Shown piece after piece: positions 27,401 to 36,858 of a stretch of DNA of 64,000 nt; position 1 is the stretch's first letter; each line of letters begins with the position of its first letter. The translations under genes were made by a program, and so were the position numbers. The notes beneath the pieces were generated by a model. That model was not told where the DNA came from. It did not search any database and saw only the letters and a program-made list of their open reading frames with translations. The DNA is from Vibrio sp. SCSIO 43136 (lineage in GTDB: Bacteria; Pseudomonadota; Gammaproteobacteria; Enterobacterales; Vibrionaceae), in the NCBI RefSeq assembly GCF_023716565.1, contig NZ_CP071848.1, positions 1,426,001 through 1,490,000 of the forward strand. The letters run 5' to 3'.

Positions 27401-30400
27401 TACGGAAGGCGATGACGCAGGTGCAGTACAAGAAGATGTAACGCTAAGCACCAGCGGTAACCTTGATGTGGTTGACCCAGACGCAGGCGAAGCGGTCTTT
27501 GTTGAGCAAACCAATGTTGCCGACGGCGATTGGGGCTTCTTCACCATCGATGAGACCGGTGAGTGGACCTACACCCTGAATAATGCTCATCCTGACGTAC
27601 AAGCGCTGGATGCCGACAGCGATCCAGTGACTCGTGAAATTACCGTGGCCTCTGCCGATGGCACCGAGCACACGGTGACTATCACCATCACAGGTTCTGA
27701 CGATACGGCGATCATCACTCCGAACACTGAAGGTGATGATGCCGGTGCGGTTCAAGAAGATGTCACGCTAAGCACCAGTGGCAACCTTGATGTGGTTGAC
27801 CCAGATGCAGGTGAAGCGGTCTTCGTTGAGCAAACCAATGTGGCCGATGGCGATTGGGGCTTCTTCACCATCGACGAAACTGGTGAGTGGACTTACACCC
27901 TGAATAACGCCCACCCTGATGTACAAGCACTGGATGCGGACAGCGATCCAGTGACGCGTGAAATCACTGTGGCCTCTGCCGATGGCACCGAGCACACGGT
28001 GACTATCACCATCACAGGCTCTGACGATACAGCGATCATCACTCCGAATACCGAAGGTGATGATGCAGGCGCGGTTCAAGAAGATGTGACGCTAAGCACC
28101 AGCGGCAACCTCGATGTGGTTGATCCAGACGCAGGTGAAGCGGTCTTCGTTGAGCAAACCAATGTGGCTGACGGAGATTGGGGCTTCTTCACCATCGATG
28201 CAACCGGTGAGTGGACTTACACCCTAAATAATGCCCATCCAGACGTACAAGCGTTGGATGCCGACAGCGATCCAGTGACGCGTGAAATTACCGTGGCCTC
28301 TGCCGATGGCACCGAGCACACCGTCACGATCACCATCACAGGCTCTGACGACAAGGCGATCATCACTCCGAATACGGAAGGTGACGACGCAGGTGCCGTT
28401 CAAGAAGACGTGACACTCAGCACCAGCGGCAACCTAGACGTGGTTGACCCAGATGCAGGCGAAGCGGTCTTCGTTGAGCAAACCAATGTGGCCGACGGCG
28501 ATTGGGGCTTCTTCACCATCGACGAAACCGGTGAGTGGACCTACACGTTGAACAACAGTCATCCAGACGTACAAGCGTTGGATGCGGACAGCAATCCTGT
28601 GACTCGTGAAATCACTGTGGCGTCTGCCGATGGCACTGAGCACACGGTGACTATCACCATCACAGGCTCTGACGATACGGCGATCATCACTCCGAACACG
28701 GAAGGCGATGACGCAGGTGCGGTCCAAGAAGATGTGACGCTAAGCACCAGCGGTAACCTTGATGTGGTTGACCCAGATGCAGGTGAAGCGGTCTTCGTTG
28801 AGCAAACCAATGTTGCCGACGGCGATTGGGGCTTCTTCACCATCGATGAAACCGGTGAGTGGACTTACACTCTCAACAACAGTCACCCAGACGTACAAGC
28901 ACTGGATGCGGACAGCGATCCAGTGACTCGTGAAATTACCGTAGCTTCTGCCGATGGCACCGAGCACACCGTCACTATCACCATCACAGGCTCTGACGAC
29001 AAGGCGATCATCACTCCGAATACCGAAGGTGATGACGTAGGCGCAGTTCAAGAAGATGTGACGCTAAGCACCAGTGGTAACCTCGATGTGGTTGACCCAG
29101 ATGCAGGCGAAGCGGTCTTCGTTGAGCAAACCAATGTTGCCGACGGCGATTGGGGCTTCTTCACCATCGACGAGACTGGTGAGTGGACCTACACGTTGAA
29201 CAACAGTCATCCAGACGTACAAGCATTGGATGCGGACAGCGATCCAGTGACTCGTGAAATCACCGTGGCCTCTGCCGATGGTACTGAGCACACCGTCACT
29301 ATCACTATCACAGGCTCTGATGACAAGGCGATCATCACTCCAAATACGGAAGGTGACGATGCAGGCGCGGTTCAAGAAGATGTGACGCTAAGCACCAGCG
29401 GTAACCTAGACGTGGTTGACCCAGATGCAGGCGAAGCGGTCTTTATTGAGCAAACCAATGTGGCCGACGGCGATTGGGGCTTCTTCACCATCGACGAGAC
29501 TGGTGAGTGGACCTACACCCTAAATAATGCCCACCCAGATGTACAAGCACTGGATGCCGACAGTGACCCTGTGACCCGTGAAATTACCGTGGCCTCTGCC
29601 GATGGCACTGAGCACACCGTGACTATCACCATCACAGGCTCTGACGATACGGCGATCATCACTCCGAACACGGAAGGTGACGACGCAGGTGCGGTTCAAG
29701 AAGATGTGACGCTAAGCACCAGTGGTAACTTAGATGTGGTTGACCCAGATGCAGGCGAAGCGGTCTTCGTTGAGCAAACCAATGTGGCCGATGGCGACTG
29801 GGGCTTCTTCACCATCGACGAGACTGGTGAGTGGACTTACACCCTGAACAACAGTCACCCAGACGTACAAGCACTGGATGCCGACAGTGACTCTGTGACC
29901 CGTGAAATTGCCGTAGCCTCTGCCGATGGCACCGAGCACACGGTGACTATCACCATCACAGGCTCTGACGATACAGCGATCATCACTCCGAACACGGAAG
30001 GCGATGACGCAGGTGCGGTTCAAGAAGATGTCACCCTAAGTACCAGCGGCAACCTAGACGTAGTCGACCCAGATGCAGGCGAAGCGGTCTTTGTTGTACA
30101 AGAAAATGTTGCCGATGGTAATTGGGGCTTCTTCAGTATCGATGAAACCGGTGAGTGGACATATAACCTGAATAACTCTCATCCTGATGTTCAGAATCTT
30201 CCACAAGGAAGCTCAGTAGAGCGTCAGATCACTGTAGAATCTGCTGATGGCACTACTCATACAGTGACAGTGACTATTTCTGGAACTAATGAAATACCAG
30301 AAGCTGATGACTTTACGGTTACTCTATCTGGTGCTGACAACGACACCGCCGCAGTCAATTTCGAACCAAACGTTCGAGACGTAGAAGACGATGCAGCGGC

Positions 30401-31664
30401 TGATACTCCAGTCCAAGTCGACATCCTAACCGACCCACAATTCGGTACCTTGTACCTAGTGGAAGGGGATACTCGTACACCAATCGACGCAAATAGCCCG
30501 AACTTCCCAGAAAACGCACAAATCGAATACGTGCTTGATGATGATGTTAACGAGCAGTTGAGCTTTGACGCATCGACTGACTTCAAAGGCCAATACGCCA
30601 ATGGCGTAGAGACAGAAATTGAACTGGAGTCAGGTGTTACCGTTTCAGGGGGTCGCTTCACAGGTGAGTCGCCACACGGTGATTCAGTCCTAACCCCAGA
30701 AGAGCTGTACTTCGACAACGCCAATGGCGAGAAAGGCATGGGTGTTGGTGACAGCGAGTTAGATGTTACCCAAAAAGACTACATTGAAGTGGACTTCGGC
30801 CCATCCGTGGGCGTGACGTCAGCGGAAGTATCACTGGGCAGTATTTGGGGTCACTACGAAGATGGTCATGTTGCGGATGCACAAATCAACATCGTATTGC
30901 TTGATGCTGAAGGCAACTACATTGAAACCATCACGTTAGATGACACCACTAACGACGCAGTTTACGACGGCAGCGGTGAGTTCAGTTACGTCATCACGCC
31001 AGAGAACCGTACTTCGGATGAGCCGTTCAGCACCATCCGTATCTTTACGGATTCAGATTCGAACCCAGGTAAGAACTCGAATGTGGTACTGCAAGGCGTA
31101 GAAGTGCTGGATGCGGAAATCTCTGAGAAGATTGAGTATCAAGCCACGGATAACGACAACGCAGACAGTGAACACGCTTTCATCACGATTGATGTTGAAA
31201 GTACTCGTGATGCGACAAATGACGCACCAACCATTGATGTGGTGGCAAACGACTTTGTAGAAGATGCCGACAATGTGGTGGTTGGAGCGGTTGCAGGTAC
31301 ATTTGATGCGAATGACCCAGAAGGTCGTCCAATTACAGTCGACTTTGCTGAAGGCAGCAATGCGAAGGGCCACTACAGCTTGGGCGCAAATGGCACCGTA
31401 CTGCTGACGGCAGCAGGGGTTGCTGCCGTGAATGCGGGTGAAGACCTTGACCCAATTAACTTGGTGGTGAAAGAAGTTGAGACAGACTTGTCGTCTTCTG
31501 ATGTTGACACACCAGATGTCACTGAAGTGAACGACGGTCCTAAAGCGAACCCAGATGCGGTGACAACGCCAGAAGACACACCAATCACGATTGATGTCTT
31601 GGCGAACGATACCGACGAAGAAAAGAGACACACTCACCATCACGGATGTATCAGTGCCTGCTGA
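21450..31664 (+). CDS. Giant retention-module RTX adhesin, N-terminal part (frame broken)
   Basis: Surface adhesin secreted by a type I system. The start is set at the ATG at 21450, with GAGG 5 bp upstream; an ATG at 21420 lacks a ribosome site. Residues 1-95 form a retention module (SVVSLLNMAIAGTGQVIVID start), which in LapA-type adhesins plugs the TolC channel. T-A-A-G at residues 98-101 is the di-alanine site cut by LapG-type periplasmic proteases. Next come one cadherin-like domain (about 158-248), 25 VCBS-like repeats (about 249-2947) and the first copy of a 729-residue module. An extra G at 31625 shifts the frame after Glu-Glu-Lys and a stop follows at 31662. Corrected, the gene would encode about 7284 residues. 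As read here the product would lack its C-terminal secretion signal. Confidence 0.85.
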   Translation: MDSVVSLLNMAIAGTGQVIVIDANGNLKVVPEGTPLQPGEVIVTNDSGEQLESDVPTASFVNDDLSLTELDLDNEIDQIFAALEDGQDPTQLGDDFATAAGGTGSGSSLTPVGSVDRTAAESQPETFFDTTGLESQGLSETQSLTLLEAFRVILNNEAPTAVNDTAQVDEDGSVTIDVLANDTDPEGEELTIIAADVISGQGTVEIVDGQLVFTPDENFNGDVELSYTVSDGTNTDTATVSVVVNPVNDPAIVTPTEEGSDTGNVQEDVTLSTSGSLDVSDVDSGESLFVEQTNVPDGNWGFFSIDVEGEWTYTLNNDHPDVQALDADSDPVNRTITVTTADGTTFDVVVTITGTDDQAVITPNTDGDDVGSVQEDVTLSTSGNLDVVDPDAGEAVFVEQTNVADGDWGFFSIDETGEWTYTLNNSHPDVQALDADSNPVTREITVASADGTEHTVTITITGSDDTAIITPNTEGDDAGAVQEDVTLSTSGNLDVVDPDAGEAVFVEQTNVADGDWGFFTIDETGEWTYTLNNAHPDVQALDADSDPVMREITVASADGTEHTVTITITGSDDTAIITPNTEGDDAGAVQEDVTLSTSGNLDVVDPDAGEAVFVEQTNVADGDWGFFSIDETGEWTYTLNNAHPAVQALDADSDPVTREITVASADGTEHTVTITITGSDDTAIITPNTEGDDAGAVQEDVTLSTSGNLDVVDPDAGEAVFVEQTNVADGDWGFFSIDETGEWTYTLNNAHPAVQALDADSDPVTREITVASADGTEHTVTITITGSDDTAIITPNTEGDDAGAVQEDVTLSASGNLDVVDPDAGEAVFVEQTNVADGDWGFFTIDETGEWTYTLNNAHPDVQALDADSDPVTREITVASADGTEHTVTITITGSDDTAIITPNTEGDDAGAVQEDVTLSTSGNLDVVDPDAGEAVFVEQTNVADGDWGFFTIDETGEWTYTLNNSHPDVQALDADSDPVTREITVASADGTEHTVTITITGSDDTAIITPNTEGDDAGTVQEDVTLSTNGNLDVVDPDAGEAVFVEQTNVADGDWGFFTIDETGEWTYTLNNAHPDVQALDADSDPVTREITVASADGTEHTVTITITGSDDTAIITPNTEGDDAGAVQEDVTLSASGNLDVVDPDAGEAVFVEQTNVADGDWGFFTIDETGEWTYTLNNSHPDVQALDADSDPVTREITVASADGTEHTVTITITGSDDKAIITPNTEGDDAGAVQEDVTLSTSGNLDVVDPDAGEAVFVEQTNVADGDWGFFTIDETGEWTYTLNNAHPDVQALDADSDPVTREITVASADGTEHTVTITITGSDDTAIITPNTEGDDAGAVQEDVTLSTSGNLDVVDPDAGEAVFVEQTNVADGDWGFFTIDATGEWTYTLNNAHPDVQALDADSDPVTREITVASADGTEHTVTITITGSDDKAIITPNTEGDDAGAVQEDVTLSTSGNLDVVDPDAGEAVFVEQTNVADGDWGFFTIDETGEWTYTLNNSHPDVQALDADSNPVTREITVASADGTEHTVTITITGSDDTAIITPNTEGDDAGAVQEDVTLSTSGNLDVVDPDAGEAVFVEQTNVADGDWGFFTIDETGEWTYTLNNSHPDVQALDADSDPVTREITVASADGTEHTVTIIITGSDDKAIITPNTEGDDAGAVQEDVTLSTSGNLDVVDPDAGEAVFVEQTNVADGDWGFFTIDETGEWTYTLNNSHPDVQALDADSDPVTREITVASADGTEHTVTITITGSDDKAIITPNTEGDDAGAVQEDVTLSTSGNLDVVDPDAGEAVFVEQTNVADGDWGFFTIDETGEWTYTLNNSHPDVQALDADSDPVTREITVASADGTEHTVTITITGSDDKAIITPNTEGDDTGAVQEDVTLSTSGNLDVVDPDAGEAVFVEQTNVADGDWGFFTIDETGEWTYTLNNSHPDVQALDADSDPVTREITVASADGTEHTVTITITGSDDKAIITPNTEGDDAGAVQEDVTLSTSGNLDVVDPDAGEAVFVEQTNVADGDWGFFTIDETGEWTYTLNNAHPDVQALDADSDPVTREITVASADGTEHTVTITITGSDDTAIITPNTEGDDAGAVQEDVTLSTSGNLDVVDPDAGEAVFVEQTNVADGDWGFFTIDETGEWTYTLNNAHPDVQALDADSDPVTREITVASADGTEHTVTITITGSDDTAIITPNTEGDDAGAVQEDVTLSTSGNLDVVDPDAGEAVFVEQTNVADGDWGFFTIDATGEWTYTLNNAHPDVQALDADSDPVTREITVASADGTEHTVTITITGSDDKAIITPNTEGDDAGAVQEDVTLSTSGNLDVVDPDAGEAVFVEQTNVADGDWGFFTIDETGEWTYTLNNSHPDVQALDADSNPVTREITVASADGTEHTVTITITGSDDTAIITPNTEGDDAGAVQEDVTLSTSGNLDVVDPDAGEAVFVEQTNVADGDWGFFTIDETGEWTYTLNNSHPDVQALDADSDPVTREITVASADGTEHTVTITITGSDDKAIITPNTEGDDVGAVQEDVTLSTSGNLDVVDPDAGEAVFVEQTNVADGDWGFFTIDETGEWTYTLNNSHPDVQALDADSDPVTREITVASADGTEHTVTITITGSDDKAIITPNTEGDDAGAVQEDVTLSTSGNLDVVDPDAGEAVFIEQTNVADGDWGFFTIDETGEWTYTLNNAHPDVQALDADSDPVTREITVASADGTEHTVTITITGSDDTAIITPNTEGDDAGAVQEDVTLSTSGNLDVVDPDAGEAVFVEQTNVADGDWGFFTIDETGEWTYTLNNSHPDVQALDADSDSVTREIAVASADGTEHTVTITITGSDDTAIITPNTEGDDAGAVQEDVTLSTSGNLDVVDPDAGEAVFVVQENVADGNWGFFSIDETGEWTYNLNNSHPDVQNLPQGSSVERQITVESADGTTHTVTVTISGTNEIPEADDFTVTLSGADNDTAAVNFEPNVRDVEDDAAADTPVQVDILTDPQFGTLYLVEGDTRTPIDANSPNFPENAQIEYVLDDDVNEQLSFDASTDFKGQYANGVETEIELESGVTVSGGRFTGESPHGDSVLTPEELYFDNANGEKGMGVGDSELDVTQKDYIEVDFGPSVGVTSAEVSLGSIWGHYEDGHVADAQINIVLLDAEGNYIETITLDDTTNDAVYDGSGEFSYVITPENRTSDEPFSTIRIFTDSDSNPGKNSNVVLQGVEVLDAEISEKIEYQATDNDNADSEHAFITIDVESTRDATNDAPTIDVVANDFVEDADNVVVGAVAGTFDANDPEGRPITVDFAEGSNAKGHYSLGANGTVLLTAAGVAAVNAGEDLDPINLVVKEVETDLSSSDVDTPDVTEVNDGPKANPDAVTTPEDTPITIDVLANDTDEEKRHTHHHGCISAC
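22194..30290 (+). repeat. 25 tandem VCBS-like repeats, period 324 bp
   Basis: The motif VQEDVTLS recurs every 324 bp from 22242 to 30018, which is 25 copies. Units are 108 residues with no indel until the last (107). Each has the pattern D-x-A-I-I-T-P...EQTNVADGDWGFF...GEWTYTLNN, followed by a HPDVQALDADS segment and a strand ending TVTITITGS. Units 4 and 5 (from 23166 and 23490) are almost identical and share a unique HPAVQ variant. A stretch of 822 bp is identical between 25544-26365 and 28136-28957, an offset of exactly eight units. Such domains form a long calcium-stiffened stalk in adhesins. Confidence 0.92.
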
Positions 31665-34600
31665 GCAAGGCACGGTAGAAATCGTTGATGGCAAAGTGAA
31701 GTTCACGCCAGCGGATGACTTTAATGGCGAAGCAACAATTAGCTACACCGTAAGTGATGGCAATGGTGGTGAAGACAGTTCAACAGCAGTTGTTACAGTT
31801 ACCCCAGTCAACGATGCGCCAACCACAGAAAACAACACCGTGACCATGGACGAAGATGGTACTTACACCTTCAGTGCAAGTGACTTCGCCTTTGCTGATG
31901 TTGATACGGGCGATGCGCTGGTCTCCGTGACCATTGAAACCTTGCCGACTAACGGCACGCTGTACCTAGATGGTAACGCCATCACGGCGGGTACTGCGGT
32001 GAATGTGAACGATCTTGGTAAACTGACCTTCGAGCCAGCCGATAACGAAAATGGCGATGACTACGCAGACTTCACCTTTAGTGTGAGTGATGGTGAAGCG
32101 TCGAGTGAAATTAAGACTCTGACAGTGGATGTGACGCCAGTGAATGACGCACCAACCACAGAAAACAACACCGTGACCATGGATGAAGATGGCACATACA
32201 CCTTCGGTGCAAGCGACTTCGCCTTTGATGATATCGATGCGGGTGATGTGCTTGAGTCAGTGACGATTGAAACGCTACCGACCAATGGTACCTTGTACTT
32301 AAACGGCAACCCAATTGCTGCGGGTACGTCGGTAGATGCCGATGACCTAGACAAGTTGACCTTCAAGCCTGCGGAAAATGCGAACGGTGATGGTTATGCA
32401 GATTTCACCTTCAGCGTAAATGATGGCGAGGCATCGAGTGAGATCAAGACCATTACGGTGGATGTGACGCCTGTTAACGACATCCCTGAAGCTGATGACT
32501 TCACGGTTACTCTGTCTGGTGCCGACAATGACACCGCCGCAGTCAACTTCGAATCAAACGTTCGAGACGTAGAAGACGATGCAGTGGCTGATACTCCAGT
32601 CCAAGTCGACATCCTAACCGATCCACAATTCGGTACCTTGTACCTAGTGGAAGGGGATACTCGTACACCAATCGATGCAAATAGCCCGAACTTCCCAGAA
32701 AACGCACAAATCGAATACGTGCTTGATGATGATGTTAACGAGCAGTTGAGCTTTGATGCATCCACTGACTTCAAAGGCCAATACGCCAATGGCGTAGAGA
32801 CAGAAATTGAACTGGAGTCAGGTGTTACCGTTTCAGGGGGTCGCTTCACAGGTGAGTCGCCACACGGTGATTCAGTCCTAACCCCAGAAGAGCTGTACTT
32901 CGACAACGCCAATGGCGAGAAAGGCATGGGTGTTGGTGACAGCGAGTTAGATGTTACCCAAAAAGACTACATTGAAGTGGACTTCGGCCCATCCGTGGGC
33001 GTGACGTCAGCGGAAGTATCACTGGGCAGTATTTGGGGTCACTACGAAGATGGTCATGTTGCGGATGCACAAATCAACATCGTATTGCTTGATGCTGAAG
33101 GCAACTACATTGAAACCATCACGTTAGATGACACCACTAACGACGCAGTTTACGACGGCAGCGGTGAGTTCAGTTACGTCATCACGCCAGAGAACCGTAC
33201 TTCGGATGAGCCGTTCAGCACCATCCGTATCTTTACGGATTCAGATTCGAACCCAGGTAAGAACTCGAATGTGGTACTGCAAGGCGTAGAAGTGCTGGAT
33301 GCGGAAATCTCTGAGAAGATTGAGTATCAAGCCACGGATAACGACAACGCAGACAGTGAACACGCTTTCATCACGATTGATGTTGAAAGTACTCGTGATG
33401 CGACAAATGACGCACCAACCATTGATGTGGTGGCAAACGACTTTGTAGAAGATGCCGACAATGTGGTGGTTGGAGCGGTTGCAGGTACATTTGATGCGAA
33501 TGACCCAGAAGGTCGTCCAATTACAGTCGACTTTGCTGAAGGCAGCAATGCGAAGGGCCACTACAGCTTGGGCGCAAATGGCACCGTACTGCTGACGGCA
33601 GCAGGGGTTGCTGCCGTGAATGCGGGTGAAGACCTTGACCCAATTAACTTGGTGGTGAAAGAAGTTGAGACAGACTTGTCGTCTTCTGATGTTGACACAC
33701 CAGATGTCACTGAAGTGAACGACGGTCCTAAAGCGAACCCAGATGCGGTGACAACGCCAGAAGACACACCAATCACGATTGATGTCTTGGCGAACGATAC
33801 CGACGAAGAAAAAGACACACTCACCATCACGGATGTATCAGTGCCTGCTGAGCAAGGCACGGTAGAAATCGTTGATGGCAAAGTGAAGTTCACGCCAGCG
33901 GATGACTTTAATGGCGAAGCAACAATTAGCTACACCGTAAGTGATGGCAATGGTGGTGAAGACAGTTCAACAGCAGTTGTTACAGTTACCCCAGTCAACG
34001 ATGCGCCAACCACAGAAAACAACACCGTGACCATGGACGAAGATGGTACTTACACCTTCAGTGCAAGTGACTTCGCCTTTGCTGATGTTGATACGGGCGA
34101 TGCGCTGGTCTCCGTGACCATTGAAACCTTGCCGACTAACGGCACGCTGTACCTAGATGGTAACGCCATCACGGCGGGTACTGCGGTGAATGTGAACGAT
34201 CTTGGTAAACTGACCTTCGAGCCAGCCGATAACGAAAATGGCGATGACTACGCAGACTTCACCTTTAGTGTGAGTGATGGTGAAGCGTCGAGTGAAATTA
34301 AGACTCTGACAGTGGATGTGACGCCAGTGAATGACGCACCAACCACAGAAAACAACACCGTGACCATGGATGAAGATGGCACATACACCTTCGGTGCAAG
34401 CGACTTCGCCTTTGATGATATCGATGCGGGTGATGTGCTTGAGTCAGTGACGATTGAAACGCTACCGACCAATGGTACCTTGTACTTAAACGGCAACCCA
34501 ATTGCTGCGGGTACGTCGGTAGATGCCGATGACCTAGACAAGTTGACCTTCAAGCCTGCGGAAAATGCGAACGGTGATGGTTATGCAGATTTCACCTTCA

Positions 34601-36858
34601 GCGTAAATGATGGCGAGGCATCGAGTGAGATCAAGACCATTACGGTGGATGTGACGCCTGTTAACGACATCCCTGAAGCTGATGACTTCACGGTTACTCT
34701 GTCTGGTGCCGACAATGACACCGCCGCAGTCAACTTCGAATCAAACGTTCGAGACGTAGAAGACGATGCAGTGGCTGATACTCCAGTCCAAGTCGACATC
34801 CTAACCGATCCACAATTCGGTACCTTGTACCTAGTGGAAGGGGATACTCGTACACCAATCGATGCAAATAGCCCGAACTTCCCAGAAAACGCACAAATCG
34901 AATACGTGCTTGATGATGATGTTAACGAGCAGTTGAGCTTTGATGCATCCACTGACTTCAAAGGCCAATACGCCAATGGCGTAGAGACAGAAATTGAACT
35001 GGAGTCAGGTGTTACCGTTTCAGGGGGTCGCTTCACAGGTGAGTCGCCACACGGTGATTCAGTCCTAACCCCAGAAGAGCTGTACTTCGACAACGCCAAT
35101 GGCGAGAAAGGCATGGGTGTTGGTGATAAAGAGCTGGATGTTACTCAAAAAGATTACATTGAAGTGGACTTCGGCCCATCCGTGGGCGTGACATCAGCGG
35201 AAGTATCACTGGGCAGTATCTGGGGCCACTACGAAGATGGTCATGTAGCGGATGCACAAATCAACATCGTATTGCTTGATGCTGAAGGCAACTACATCGA
35301 AACCATCACGTTAGATGACACCACTAACGACGCAGTTTACGACGGCAGCGGTGAGTTCAGTTACGTCATCACGCCAGAGAACCGTACTTCGGATGAGCCG
35401 TTCAGCACTATCCGTATCTTCACGGATTCAGATTCGAACCCAGGTAAAAACTCGAATGTGGTACTGCAAGGCGTAGAAGTGCTGGATGCGGAAATCTCTG
35501 AGAAGATTGAGTATCAGGCCACGGATAACGACAACGCAGACAGTGAACACGCTTTCATCACGATTGATGTTGAAAGTACTCGTGATGCGACAAATGACGC
35601 ACCGACCATTGATGTGGTGGCAAACGACTTCGTAGAAGATGCCGACAATGTGGTGGTTGGAGCGGTTGCCGGTACATTTGATGCGAATGACCCAGAAGGT
35701 CGTCCAATTACAGTCGACTTTGCTGAAGGCAGCAATGCGAAGGGCCACTACAGCTTGGGCGCAAATGGCACCGTACTGCTGACAGCAGCAGGGGTTGCTG
35801 CCGTGAATGCGGGTGAAGACCTTGACCCAATTAACTTGGTGGTGAAAGAAGTTGAGACAGACTTGTCGTCTTCTGATGTTGACACACCAGATGTCACTGA
35901 AGTGAATGACGGTCCTAAAGCGAATCCAGATGCGGTAACAACGCCAGAAGACACACCAATCACGATTGATGTCTTGGCGAACGATACCGACGAAGAAAAA
36001 GACACACTCACCATCACGGATGTATCAGTGCCTGCAGAGCAAGGTACGGTAGAAATCGTTGATGGCAAAGTGAAGTTCACGCCAGCGGATGACTTTAATG
36101 GCGAAGCAACAATTAGCTACACCGTAAGTGATGGCAATGGTGGTGAAGACAGTTCAACAGCAGTTGTTACAGTTACCCCAGTCAACGATGCGCCAACCAC
36201 AGAAAACAACACCGTGACCATGGACGAAGATGGTACTTACACCTTCAGTGCAAGTGACTTCGCCTTTGCTGATGTTGATACGGGTGATGCGCTGGTCTCC
36301 GTGACCATTGAAACCTTGCCGACTAACGGCACGCTGTACCTAGATGGTAACGCCATCACGGCGGGTACTGCGGTGAATGTGAACGATCTTGGTAAACTGA
36401 CCTTCGAGCCAGCCGATAACGAAAATGGCGATGACTACGCAGACTTCACCTTTAGTGTGAGTGATGGTGAAGCGTCGAGTGAAATTAAGACTCTGACAGT
36501 GGATGTGACGCCAGTGAATGACGCACCAACCACAGAAAACAACACCGTGACCATGGATGAAGACGGCACTTACACCTTCGGTGCAAGCGACTTCGCCTTT
36601 GATGATATCGATGCGGGTGATGTACTTGAGTCAGTAACGATCGAAACGCTACCGACCAACGGTACCTTGTACTTAAATGGTAACCCAATTGCTGCGGGTA
36701 CGTCGGTAGATTCCGATGACCTAGATAAGTTGACCTTCAAGCCTGCAGAAAATGCGAACGGTGATGGTTATGCAGATTTCACCTTCAGCGTGAATGATGG
36801 TGAGGCATCGAGTGAGATCAAGACCATTACGGTAGATGTGACGCCAGTTAACGATGCT
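30297..36858 (+). repeat. Three tandem copies of a 2187-bp (729-residue) adhesin module
   Basis: Copies begin at PEADD codons at 30297, 32485 and 34672. The first is 2188 bp because of the frameshifting G. Each copy has a roughly 320-residue domain of unknown fold (PEADDFTVTLSGADND start), a roughly 110-residue segment (IDVVANDFVEDADN), and three cadherin-like domains (VNDAPTTENNTVTMDEDG type). By eye, 30577-32937 equals 32765-35124 apart from the inserted G. Copy 3 diverges more, for example G-D-K-E-L-D instead of G-D-S-E-L-D. Confidence 0.9.
31625..31625 (+). other. Single-base insertion that splits the adhesin reading frame
   Basis: After GACGAAG, copy 1 reads AAAAGAGACACACTC, while copies 2 (33807) and 3 (35994) read AAAAAGACACACTC. 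The extra G moves the frame by one. The protein reads in one frame up to D-E-E-K and in the next frame from D-T-L-T-I-T-D-V onward. Confidence 0.85.

Noticed and set aside
22311..30023. Series of minus-strand open frames of 97 or 103 codons repeating every 324 bp
   Set aside because: They are antisense shadows of the VCBS repeats; they appear because the sense repeats lack the relevant codons, have no ribosome sites and copy the repeat period exactly.
22194..30290. CRISPR-like or satellite array
   Set aside because: The 324-bp units are coding, in frame, without spacers, and encode a known stalk-domain type.
31591..31625. ATG at 31591 as the start of a separate 3904-codon gene
   Set aside because: It lies inside the conserved module read out of frame; no promoter or ribosome site; matching to the module starts only after the inserted G.
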